This document shows, one piece after another, positions 34,105 through 47,649 of a stretch of DNA of 64,000 nucleotides. The first letter of the stretch is position 1. The number at the start of each line of letters is the position of its first letter. Origin of the DNA: Cycas panzhihuaensis (taxonomy: Eukaryota > Cycadophyta); NCBI GenBank assembly GCA_023213395.1, contig CM041465.1, positions 24,745,741 to 24,809,740 on the forward strand. Direction: 5' to 3'. Below the pieces are notes generated by a model. That model was not told the DNA's origin, searched no databases, and was given only the letters and a program-made list of their open reading frames with translations. The translations under genes and the position numbers were made by a program.

Positions 34105-34527
34105 TGTCACCTATGTCACTATATATCTTCTGCAAGCGGAAGCCGTGGTAATCTGGACCTTCACGTGCGTGGATCCTCATGACCCTTACGGACATGATCT
34201 CCTCTGCTCTGGGATCTTCCTCCCAGAGGCTACCAACAACGAATCCGAGTATACAGCTGTTATTGAAGCCCTTACTGATGCCCTCCGTTTCCACCATGGA
34301 CCCATCGTTTTACTTTGCGACTCTCAAGTTGTGGTGTCTCACCTCACCCAGGTTTACCAGGTGCGATGCCCTCACTTGAGGACTCTTGCTTCTGCTGCCA
34401 GATCTCTCCTGGCCCGCTTTCCTTCGTTGATATCCAGCATATCCCTCGGGCCCTCAACGCTGAGGTGGATAGTCTCGTTCGCCTCATCCTTGAGGGCCGC
34501 CTTCCCCTTCTCGCTGATCGCCCCTAA
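34105..34527 (+). pseudogene. Second, archaeal-type RNase H (aRNH) of Tat-1
   Basis: The domain reads GIFLPEATNNESEYTAV, then LLCDSQVVVSHL near 34315, then, after a frame change near 34425, HIPRALNAEVDSLV near 34440-34475. The catalytic Glu (ESEY) and two Asp (CDSQ, EVDS) are present. The first motif reads SASGSRGN at about 34120-34145 in another frame, where Tat-2 keeps DGGSHGN, so the first catalytic Asp is lost. A second RNase H between integrase and 3' LTR is a hallmark of Tat elements. Confidence 0.85.
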
Positions 34528-34923
34528 GGCTTGCCTAGCCTTCCCGTCGCCCAAGCCCCAGGTCGTCTGTCACTTCGCTTTGCGACCCGTTCACACCTCC
34601 GAAACCCGGTTACTAATGAGGTAAAACTATGGTACCCACTATTTGTCCTTTATTTGATTATGCATGCTTTCTTTGCATCCTTTGTGGTGGGGACAGCCCC
34701 CTCACCTGTCTCATTCTTCCAATCAGTTCCCAGGTGGCTCATAGGCAGCCCCTATGTTGTCTCCACCACCGCTTTCGTATCCACGCATTCCGCCACGACA
34801 CTCACTGGCACCCTTGCCTACTGTTATGATTTTGATTGACATATCTATATACACATGTGCTACTCACAGTTGTGTTGCCAGCATTCGCCATCGCACCATG
34901 CTTCCGAGGCTCTGCGCGAGGCG
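34528..34923. other. 3' untranslated end of Tat-1; no clear polypurine tract
   Basis: No domain recognised. The bases before the 3' LTR read GAGGCTCTGCGCGAGGCG. Tat-2 has AAGGGGGCA there. The Tat-1 sequence seems to lack about 15-20 bases at this junction. Confidence 0.5.
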
Positions 34924-37505
34924 TGTTCCGGCTTAGGAATGGATCTGGAATCAAACTCAGGTAAGTGCAGGTATGTCTCTCGCATTATCATCGCTTTCTT
35001 TTGTTGGATGTTTGCTTGCGTATCTGCATGTGTGTGGTTTTGTGGGCGACCTTGTGGTCGTCCACACTTATTTTAGCCTATGACAACTATAGCAGGGGCA
35101 CACTCTGGCGGCGTGGCACCACAGTGACCACATTAGTTCCCGCATCTGCCCTCCTCGCTCCAGGATCCACTAGGCTTGCGCCACCTTCCGCCCATGTGAT
35201 GACTCATCATCGTCTGGTCAACTTGCCACCCCATTTGAGCCCTATTTTTACTCCCTTAGACCCGTTTGCTGGCTTGTTTACCCCTGGGTAGGTGTTCTAG
35301 CCTCCTATTGGTCCTTACGGTTGCTCCCTGACTGGGTGGTGGTGGGCCCCATTTTGCCCAGTGCGTCTTGCCATAATTTCTGCGATCTGGCCGGGTCTGT
35401 GATCGCAAAATTCAGCGTGATCTGACATCTCAGATTATTTTTAAAAATCCGCCGTGGCAATTTCGCATTTATTGTGAAACTACCACGTGGCTTGCCACGT
35501 GGCTCGCACCTTGGTTCTCTCCCAGTCGTGCCCTAATCGCTCGCTTTAGGGTTTTGCTTGAGTACTTAAACCATTTTTGACTCATTTTTTAGATCTTTTT
35601 TTTGCTCACTTTTGGAATTACTCTCTGAAAGCTTGACCTCACCTTACCTCTTTCTGTTATGCATTCTTTGCTGGACCTGCATCCTTCCTACAATACCCAG
35701 CTCTCCTTTGGTGTGGCTGAGACATTCTCCCAGCCCCTCAAACGCCTTGGAGAGGGCTCCTTTGAAGTGGTTTCCAGCTGGTCTTCGCCCAGGCAGTCCA
35801 TAAGTGCCCCAAGTGTAGGTGTTTCCCATCACATCTCCGTAGCAGGGTCTCAAACCTGCCCTACTTCAGATCTGGGTTGATTTCTCAGCCCCTCTTCACT
35901 GCTCCTTGGCTGAGGCAAACCCCTTGCCTCCCCTTTTTAGGTATCCCTTATTTTTTTATTGGTTTCTCTTGTGATATTTATGCTTAAGCTTATTGGTTCT
36001 TGCTTGTTTCTTGAGAGTCAGTTTCCCATCCTTTTGGTGGGTTGTTCTACCACTCTTTTGTGCTTCTTACCTGCGTTTACTGTCCAAGGCAGCGGCATTA
36101 AGGGATAGCATAGGTTTTGGGAGAGGAGCCAGGTGGATTCCGTACCACCTTCCACGCTCCCTATGTGGCTTTAAGCCCTCCAAAGCCTCCCTTATGCTCC
36201 GTGCTGCCCTTGGCTTGCAAACAAGGGTTTGTAGGCCCCCTTTTGGCCACCCAAACTAGTACTGTCATAAGTTGTAGTGCTGATTTGGGGCCTTTGGTCC
36301 AGGATTGGGCAACATTCATAAGTCCCAACCGCTAGTTCTTGTTCCGCTTTCTCCCCGGTTCCCCGGTTTGTTCCACATAGCATCCCGGTTCGCCGTGGGT
36401 TCTCTTGGGTCTCCCTTTGCCCCTTTACTGCCATTTTCCAGCCCTTGCTCTTGGCCTTGTCCTCACAGCCTTGTGGCTCTTGAGGGGAGGTTAGGGCATC
36501 ATTTGCGGGAGGTAGGCCACTCCGAGGCTTACCCAATCATCCACTTTCACCTTGGTCACTCTCTTTTGGTACTTTCATTATTGGACTAGCACTAACGCAT
36601 GTGTATTCAGATTCTCGTTTATGTTATTTAGGCATATATTGTTAGAGTTTTGTGTTGCATGCTAGTGTTCTTCCTTCGGGAAGGGAGAGACCGCTATTGC
36701 TTGTAGGTATTTGGGAAGCACGGAGAGCATCGCCCGTTGGCCTCGTTACCGGTAAGCACCTTTGTATGCATTGTATTTTTATGCTGTTCCATTCTTTAGT
36801 TGGCATTTCCTTTCTTTCTTGGTATCGCATTTGATTTTCCGGGGAAGGTAAGGAAGCCCCCCTCTTTCGCCCACCGCAACATCTCGCATCCAACAAGTCA
36901 CGCGGAGTGGTTTGGTGCTCCTTGAGAAGGCTTCCGTCACGCACGCCTTCGGCCCAGGTGCATGTCCCGCTCCCTTTTGCTACCTCTTCTTCTCTTTTAT
37001 TTCTTTCTTAGTAACTAGCACATTGAAAGATAAAAGGGAGAATTTAGTTTGATATTTGTTTGCGTTTCATTTATCTTGTTGTATGTACCTTTGCCGTTTG
37101 TAGGAAAGATTGTAAGAGTCCTCTTTCCCTTACCTTTCCCTCTCTCTCCTTAACCACACAAGCCCTTTTCTTCCCGCATCGCTTGTGTACCCGGTTAGAT
37201 TGTGTAGGCATACCCTTGGCTCATCTCATTAGGTCCTCTCTTCCCCCCTTCTGGCCACCCAAGGGTGGGAGAGTCCTATCTCTAGGTCAACCCGGGTTTG
37301 CCTTACGCATCTTCACCCCTTGCTTGGGGCGGTGAAGGACCACCTAATAGTAGCCATACTCCATTGCAGATCCTGAACTCGTGCTCCAGTGCACGGGGTA
37401 CTCTACGTGATAGTTACTCACCTTTTAGATCTCACCTCCAATATTTTCATTACCCACTCACTCCATACCTACTAGCCAGGTAGATATCTCGTAGACGCGT
37501 GTCCA
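34924..37505 (+). repeat. 3' LTR of Tat-1 (2,582 bp)
   Basis: Partner of 20961-23527. It starts TGTTCCGG, with a 6-base shortening in the first 45 bases, and ends GTGTCCA. The flanking ACTAA is the right target-duplication copy. Confidence 0.93.
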
Positions 37506-38503
37506 ACTAATAAACAAACTGGTTGAATACTATACTATGTTAATTCAAATAGAAAAAATTCAAGATCCTTCTCAAGTTCTATTTTCTAAAACAAAGCCAC
37601 AACATAAACTTAAAAACCAAAATAATCAATAAAATAATCATAATAATTATCTAAAATCTCAAAAACCTTATAAAGGTCATTCTTCAAATAATAATTACAA
37701 TTAAAATTCTAAGTATTTGGGATCATTTAAAAATCAAAACTCACTTAGGTAAATATTCTAAGTAAAGAATAATTTTAAACCTAATTATAATCAAAATATC
37801 AGTTATACCTACTATCATAAAAATTGACACATAATAGATGTTTGTGGAAATAAAATAATAGCTGAAGTATGAAACAGTTTAAAAGGGATCTAATCATGAA
37901 CTTATAATTCCCTAATTACTTCTACTTCTGTACTTTTTACACCTACTACCCAACCACCTCCCTAGATAGATTTTGGTTCTTCCCACCATATGATAGGACA
38001 CTAAGAATACCTATCTGCTAATCAACCTAATTCCAAATCTAAAAAGAAAATCTCTTTCAAAAGTGGTTTGTAATTAAAAGTTAAAGAGATAAGTGACATA
38101 ACTTTGAAAGATGGTTCCTTTAAAGACATATTTTATATTCTTAGATTATTACCTAATCTATTATCTGTATATCAAATTTACCAGAAGGACTTTGTAGTCG
38201 AATTATAGGAAGATAAGTTTATTATTAAATAACCTTTCAGTAAATTTAAACCTCTTACCTTAGAACCTACTAACCATAAAATAGGTCTTTATAGTCTAAC
38301 AAACTTAAATCAATCTAAATCTAAGCTCTTCACTACATTCATAACTAACTCTAATCCCATTAGTAAATTATAGCATGTATGATTTAGCCATACAAGTTAT
38401 GGTAAATTGCATTACCTAAACCGATATGACATGGTTCATGTTCTCCCTCCCTTATCTATGATTTATGGTATTTGTGAATCTTGTATAGTAAGAAAATAAC
38501 ACA
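37506..38503 (+). pseudogene. Copia-D, second part: gag end, protease, GAG-pre-integrase (cut off by Tat-2)
   Basis: The gag continues from before Tat-1 with NKLVEYYTMLIQIEK and a Lys/Asn-rich tail. A protease-like stretch IDFGSSHHMIGH near 37970-38000 stands for the copia D-S-G-A-S-x-H-M motif, with the Gly-Ser pair kept. PNLLSVYQI follows near 38155. The GAG-pre-integrase domain is at 38370-38500 (FSHTSYGKLHYLNRYDMVH, CESCIVRK). Coding similarity ends at the start of the Tat-2 LTR at 38504. The integrase core, RT and RNase H are not in the window. Confidence 0.75.
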
Positions 38504-41821
<3,318 letters not shown>

Positions 41822-41822
41822 A

Positions 41823-41832
41823 TGCCCCCTTG
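41823..41832 (-). other. Polypurine tract of Tat-2
   Basis: AAGGGGGCA on the minus strand, one base before the LTR start. Confidence 0.65.
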
Positions 41833-42525
41833 GTAATAGAACCTCGTCACATTGGAGCATAAGATGATGGTGAATATTGTCAACACAAATTTTGTCAGTA
41901 GACATGATATGTAAGAAGTAAGTATGTAGATAACTAAGGAGGGTAACAAGTGTTACAACATATGCATGGATAAGAGGCACGTGCTGAGGGAGGAGATAGG
42001 TTCATAACCAAATCAAGCCCAACGCGCAAGGACATGAACTCAAAGCATGTGCAGATAAAATGGAAAAGGGGGTAACTAATGGGAATGCCCTTAGTCACAC
42101 CCCCAAATAGGTAGCATGACCCTAAAGGTAGGGTTCAAAAATCCAAAGATACTCCTTGGGGAAATGAGAGGATGTCTCATCACACCAAGGTAGGATATAG
42201 ACCAAATAAGTGAATGCTCTAGAGTTTAGCTTTGTTAGCAGCAACTATTCAAAGGTAAAGAGAAAGTAAAGGTTAAGAGGAGAAGACCACCCTTAGAGGC
42301 TCTTTAAGGGGTAACCTATTAAGCAGATAAAGAGTCACCTTGGACTTAGAGATAACACTCAAGAGTAAATATAACTAAGCTATCAACCTTAGAATTTCAA
42401 TTACGAGGGATATATTGAATATCGACCGAGGAGAAGTGGGATAATAGAGACTTGATAATCATACCTAAAGTCCTCAATTTGGGATAAATGAACCAATAGG
42501 TTTAGGTCAACTACGATACTATGAT
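41833..42525. other. 3' untranslated part of Tat-2
   Basis: No recognised gene. It lies between the end of the aRNH and the 3' LTR. Confidence 0.5.
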
Positions 42526-42879
42526 TTAAGAGTCATAGTATAGAATGATGGGACCATGATGGAAGTAAAGTGCATCTATTAGGGCCTCAGTGATGGCTAT
42601 ATACTCCACTTTGTTGTTTGTGGCCTTAAGTAAATAAATCCCAGAATGTATAAAATCATGCCTAGAGGGATCACAGATGATCCATGCTATGGAAGAAGGT
42701 CCTAGGTTGCCATGACTACCACCATCCATGTAGATGAGTGGAGCCATGACCAAAATAGTAGTAATAATTTCAAGGAAGAGGAGAGAGATGCCCTTTCTCA
42801 AATAAAAAGCACTAAGGAAAAGAAGTTGTATGGAGGATAATAAGTTTGGATGATGAAGATTACTCAAATGGCCAATCAT
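42526..42879 (-). pseudogene. Archaeal-type RNase H of Tat-2 (N-terminal part)
   Basis: An open frame contains YMDGGSHGNLGPSSIAW (first catalytic Asp), GIYLLKATNNKVEYIAI (catalytic Glu in VEY) and HHGPIILYYDS (Asp). It aligns without gaps to the Tat-1 domain at 34130-34330. The C-terminal half beyond 42526 is decayed. The first motif is intact here, unlike in Tat-1. Confidence 0.85.
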
Positions 42880-43318
42880 AATAGGATAGGAGATATCTAT
42901 AGCTAGGTTTCCAAGCTCATGGAGGGCCTTCCCTGTAGAAGAGAAGGGGTAATAGTAAGAATGGACTCATTGACTAAGACCCAAGGCTAGTACGAGGCTA
43001 ATAAAGGGCTCAACCAGGGGATTAGATCTCATTAGGAGCAAAATGGATCAAAATTGTCATGAAAAATGAAGTTAGCTCATCAAAACGAGTCTATAAAGTA
43101 TAAACATAGATAGGGTTTTGAGCAAGTATAAATTAGGGATTAAAGGCTCTTAGCGAACACCAAAAGGGTGTAGTAAATGCTCATAAAACTAAGAAAAAGT
43201 GGCATTTAGGAACCAAGAAGGGCTGGGACCCTAAAGGAAACAAGGATGGGCTCAAGAAGGTGGTTCGAATGACTCTAGTGGAATGGAAAAAGTCCATGGA
43301 GCCTTAGGGAGCTCGGTG
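42880..43318. other. Upstream region of the Tat-2 antisense gene
   Basis: Aligns in patches with Tat-1 33600-34000 (AAACGAGTC and AGTATAAA words). No coding similarity on either strand. Confidence 0.45.
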
Positions 43319-43327
43319 AATAAAAGG
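43319..43327 (+). promoter_or_regulatory. Diverged TATA box of the Tat-2 antisense gene
   Basis: AATAAAAGG stands where Tat-1 has TATATAAGG. A shared stretch with ATGG[GA]TTCATTTT and CACC follows in both copies. Confidence 0.45.
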
Positions 43328-43837
43328 GAGATAAGTGACAAGAAATGGGTTCATTTTTACATTCACCCATGAGATCTAGAGAGAAAGAAGTCTGCCACCC
43401 TTGAATTACAACCTACAAATGAGCTAGATGGAGGAGATCTGATCATTAGATTGTCATGTAGAGGGAGTCATAGGGATTAAAGATGAGTGATGGCATCACT
43501 CTAGCTAGACCCAATACACGAATCCTTACTCTAAACTTTTTGTTCATATATTTTCATCATGCACTTTTTTTAAGCTAGTTTATACCAATTTAGAGATGTA
43601 ATAGGCCTAATGGGACCTAAGTAGGGGCCTATGAAAGGGTAGACTAAGGCTTTAGGAGGCCTTACTCCTAATGGACTAGGTATTTATCCATTTTTATTTT
43701 TATTTACTTTTGATTTTTAGGTGGGATTTTTGTGGTACTACAGACTTTCCTATGGTATCGGAGATATTCCTGTAGGGCATAGAAAGAATCTATGGGGCTT
43801 GTAGATTTATTTGTAGTGCCATAAATAAATCTACAAG

Positions 43838-43972
43838 GTAAAGGCAAAAAAGGTAAATTTATAAAATTTTCCTAAGTTGATTAGTTTTTGGGTTATTTTA
43901 GCTTCACTAAGGAGTGCTCCTGGCTCTATAGGATAATAGATGATTAATTGATGATGTGGCTAATATTTTTAG
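43838..43972 (+). other. Predicted intron 1 of the Tat-2 antisense gene (135 bp)
   Basis: Donor CTACAAG|GTAAAGG and acceptor TTTTTAG|TCTATT. The flanks align with the Tat-1 sites. Confidence 0.45.
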
Positions 43973-44944
43973 TCTATTATAACAATGGATAATTACAAGA
44001 ACATTGGATCACTGATGTTGGGTTTCATGGAGTTGATGGAGGGTCATGATTGAGGGATACTGAGGTGTTGTGGTTTACTATAGATAATTCACTCACGATA
44101 GTATGCTTCAAGCTGGGTACTTCTGATTGACATAGTATCATACTGGGATCATCGGCAACACATCTTCCATCTCCCATAGGTGGGAGATGTCATCATTACC
44201 CTAACAGATACCAAGAGGATTATGGGGGTCCTTGCTAGTAGGGTACTAACTATGCTAGGGACTTTACCTAGTAATGATGTGGCACACAGGGAGGAAGTTA
44301 GGTTCTTTTATAGTAGGGGTCACTAGGACATGAGAGGGCTATCTCCTAAGACTATTATGGTAGCAGATATTGCTCAAGGGAGGAAAATGATCATCTTTGT
44401 TATTCTATTCTATATTTCCCAAAAATAGAACTATAAAGACATCCAAGGAAGTTGGATGGATACCATTACGAGGTTTAAGGTGCGATAGAGATTCGATTAG
44501 GCTACTTTGATAGTGGCCAACCTTAGTACTTAGTGTGACCAAATTTAGACTAATGGACATGGAGGACTCTCCTACTATTCCCTATTGTAGTGCTAGTTTC
44601 TTTATCACTTCTAAGGAGTGGGACTAGTGACAAGGACAGAGTCAATACCAACTAGCAATCCCCTCCTCCATCAATAGACATCATGATTTAGGGCTGTAAG
44701 AGAGCTAGCATAGGTCAAGAGATTGGTTGGAGTGACATCCCTAGATCTACTCATGATCGATGACTATGTGAGTCGAATATATCATATTGTTCACTAGGAT
44801 AATGATGCAGAGGGAGGAGAGGTTATAGGGGACCTGGTGGAGCTGAGAGAGGATGATAATCACATATAGGTATCTACTAATCTAGAGGTGAATGTAGTGT
44901 TGGTAGTTATAGGAGAGGAAGCCATAGTTATGGTAGGGGCAGAC

Positions 44945-45175
44945 ATCCTAGGAGCAGAGGAGGCAGTAACTGGAGAGGCACCAACTGCCCCATGAGTAAA
45001 GATCCTAGGAGCAAAGGAGGTAGTGGTTGGAGAGGCAACCATAGTTGTAGTAGGGGTAGAGATCCTAGGAGTAGAGGAGGTAGCGATTGGAGAGGCATTA
45101 GCTACCCTAGGAGCAGAGATCTTAAGAGTAGAGGAGATAGTAGTTAGAGAGGCACTAGATACTCTAGGAGGTGAG
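44945..45175 (+). repeat. Four tandem coding units of 57-60 bp in the antisense gene
   Basis: ATCCTAGGAGYAGAGGAGG-type units start at 44945, 45002, 45062 and 45119. Each encodes about 19-20 residues of the form E-I-L-G-x-E-E-x-x-x-x-E-A. They occupy the linker, which in Tat-1 holds Gly-Pro-Ser-Gly repeats instead. Confidence 0.8.
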
Positions 45176-45305
45176 TTCTTCCCTTTTTTAGCTATGCCTT
45201 TGATTTATAGTTATTTTATTGATGGATTTATTATGTGATCATTGTTTATAGTTATACATATTTATTTACATTCTACAATAACACGTGGATTTACATGGCT
45301 GGCAG
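45171..45305 (+). other. Predicted intron 2 of the Tat-2 antisense gene (135 bp)
   Basis: Donor GGAG|GTGAGTTC (5 of 6 consensus bases) and acceptor ATGGCTGGCAG|GTGGAGG. It splits a Gly codon in phase 1, as in Tat-1. Confidence 0.65.
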
Positions 45306-45950
45306 GTGGAGGGATTATTAGAGAGCTGATCAACAAGCCTATAGATGAGTTGTTCCTATCAATATATGAGGAGGGTTAACCTCCTATTGTAGATAGCGGG
45401 GAGCTAGGCTCGGCATGACCTCACATTGCCACCTTTTCCCCTATCATTTGTGTCTAAGATGTATAAGCTACAGAGGCCCAAGAGAGATAGATAAGGGAGG
45501 ATTGCCTGCAGGCAAAGAGAGCCCAACACTAGGTAGAGAGGGGTTGATTCCAAGCTAAGAGGGACCAGCTACAAGCTTGAGTGTGAGAGTTGGAGGCCCA
45601 AGCAGGTGATAGAGAGGTAGATCTAGGAGTTAAGGTAAGGATCATCATGCTAGAAGAGTGTCTTAGGGGGCTTTATGAGGAGTGAGACCATCTACAAGTA
45701 TGCTACAATAGGTTGGTGGACTAGATGGCGGCTAGGTCCTCTCATTCCTACACCCATATAGCCATGTCATCCTAGAGGAGATTGAGAGATGAGGAGAGTG
45801 AGGCTATGACCTTGTGGAGATGTCGAAGGAGCCTGGTCCTCGAGTAAGAGAGTAGGGCATCTTGAGGGGGATACTCCATAATCATAGCATATCACATAGG
45901 ATATTATGTATCAAAATTTTGATGAGAGGAAAGCTTTGGACCTCCATGGG

Positions 45951-46734
45951 GTTTATACCACACACATATATATGATTGTACATCCCCTTGCAAGGATTCT
46001 AGCTTCTCAAGGTGCATTGTGCTAATATATTTTGTACTCATATTGATTATATATAGAGATAGGGACCAAATTGGTACCCCATTTTAATATGAGTTATAAA
46101 TTTATGTTGATTATTATGGATGTATGGATACACAAGTGCATGATGTAGATGCATATATGGATTTGCATAGGGTTTTGTTATATTGTTTTACTTTTACATA
46201 TATTTTCTTTATATGGCTTAAGACTCACACTAAGCACACATGATTACTAAGTAGGTTAGGTAATCTCGTGTAGCACTTAGGTGAGAGGATCACATACCCC
46301 TCAAAAGGAAAGTAATGATCTAGGCAGAAAAGAAATAAAATAGGTATGGATACCCCAATAGTCTCAAGTGGATATAAGATCTATTAAAGGAGGCCCTCCC
46401 TAAGTGTCAAATCATGTTCAGAGGTAGGTAAAGTTACCTCTCAGAGAGCTTGATCTAGCTCATGGCTCTGGATCGACTAGGAAGGAGTCAGACATGAGTG
46501 TGAGGAGGCACTTTTCAATGGTGACATACCCACCACTACCGATGAATTAAAGGAGGGATACTTGTTAGGGAAAGGCATGACACCTTCGGAAAGAGACATA
46601 GCTACCCTAATAATAAGTGGAGTTGCTAAATATTATGCTCCCCAATGAGGGTGTTTAACATCACATTCACATGGTAGTTTAGGCTTATTTTAGAGTGAAG
46701 AGGGCTGGTTCCCTTTCTACTTAGAAGGAGAAAG
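45951..46734. other. Downstream region of the antisense gene
   Basis: It aligns in patches with Tat-1 30700-30940 (ATATGATTGTAC and TACCCCATTT...ATATGAG words). No gene recognised. Confidence 0.45.
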
Positions 46735-47600
46735 AATTAACCATAAAATTTCTTTAGAAATATATCATTTATGACTTTGTCAAACTCAAGGCCCTCTAAT
46801 ATGGCTATCCTATATGTGCCATTGTCAATGTTTTCAAGGACAATAAAAGGGCCCCCCCATTTAGGGCCAAATTTAGATAGGTTGTTATAAAGATATTCTA
46901 ACTAGAGGACTTGGTCATTAGGATTTAGGGGCAAGGATGTAGATGCTTGTCATACATCCTTTGTGCCCTAGACTTTGATATTATATGAGCTTGGTATATG
47001 ACCAAGTGTCTCTCATCCAAAGCCTTAAGGTCAAGGAGGTGAGCTTAGCAGTGACATTCCTCATCGACAAACTCTTTTAAGGGATACTCTTAAAGAAGGG
47101 ATCTCTAATTTTAAAAGGGATCTCAATTTTTGAAGGCAACACCACTTCCATTCTATAAACTAGGGAAAATGGAATCATCCCCATGGTAGTACAGATCAAA
47201 GTTTGATAAGCCTATAGAGTTTAGTGGATCTATATGTGCTAATCATGTTCAGATTAAGCAATAATTTTCTTTGGAATATTGATTAGGGTTTTATTGAAAG
47301 ATTCAATTTGGCCATTGGCTTGGGGGTAATAAGGGGATGAAGTCTTGTAAGAGATCTCCAATTTCTCACAAAGTTCATCCATCTCCTTATTATAAAATAG
47401 AATCCTATTATCTATGATGAGGACATTCAAAACCCCAAATCGACATATGATGTATTGATAAACAAAAGTGGCAATCATCTTACTGATTATGGAAGATAAA
47501 GGGATGACCATGACCCACATGGTGAAGTATTTTGTTATAGTTAGGATGAACTTATGTTGGGACGAGGAAGGTGGAGAAATGGCTCCAATCAAATCTAATC
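46735..47600 (-). pseudogene. Integrase of Tat-2
   Basis: The open part at 47592-47254 has SQHKFILTITKYFT, LIIDNR (second catalytic Asp), KEMDELCEKLEISYKTSS and PQANGQIESFNKTL (catalytic Glu). The C-terminal part near 46935-46735 reads PKWGGPFIV, NGTYRIAILEGLEF and FLKKFYG, matching the Tat-1 end. Frame changes and stops lie between. The start beyond 47600 is decayed. Confidence 0.8.
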
Positions 47601-47649
47601 CCTATTAGGAGAAGGTCCATGGGACATGATAGCATGCAATGCCTCTAAA

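Larger units (their letters stand above)
20961..37505 (+). mobile_element. Tat-1: complete Ty3/gypsy Tat-lineage retrotransposon (16,545 bp)
   Basis: It has LTRs of 2,567 and 2,582 bp with TG...CA ends. The internal order is PBS, gag, protease, RT, RNase H, integrase, antisense gene, archaeal-type RNase H. The second RNase H and the large size place it in the Tat lineage (family knowledge). The flanks ACCAA (20956-20960) and ACTAA (37506-37510) are a 4-of-5 target duplication, and the insertion splits a copia gag. In one sampled stretch (22141-22380 against 36119-36360) the LTRs differ at about 20 positions, mostly transitions; other stretches differ less. All genes carry stops or frameshifts, so the copy is dead. 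Confidence 0.93.
43350..45950 (+). pseudogene. Antisense passenger gene of Tat-2
   Basis: Homologue of 33595-30942. Predicted parts: leader exon to 43837, intron 43838-43972, exon 2 43973-45170, intron 45171-45305, exon 3 from 45306. An ATG at 43985 (MDNYKNIG) aligns with VDNRENIG of Tat-1. From that ATG one frame runs through exon 2 to 45170 (395 codons plus one base) without a frameshift, though with about 19 stop codons. At least seven of the stops match Gln or Trp in Tat-1. Shared motifs: DIVSYWDHRQHIFHLP, GTLPS, ILFYISQK*NY, GGLSYYSLL, VTSLDLL. Exon 3 gives the coiled coil (AKRDQLQA, ELEAQ, RDEESEAM). Start and end are inferred from the alignment. Confidence 0.7.

Noticed and set aside
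44945-45175. Evenly spaced repeats that might suggest a CRISPR array
   Set aside because: Units are contiguous, coding and diverged, without spacers, in plant DNA.
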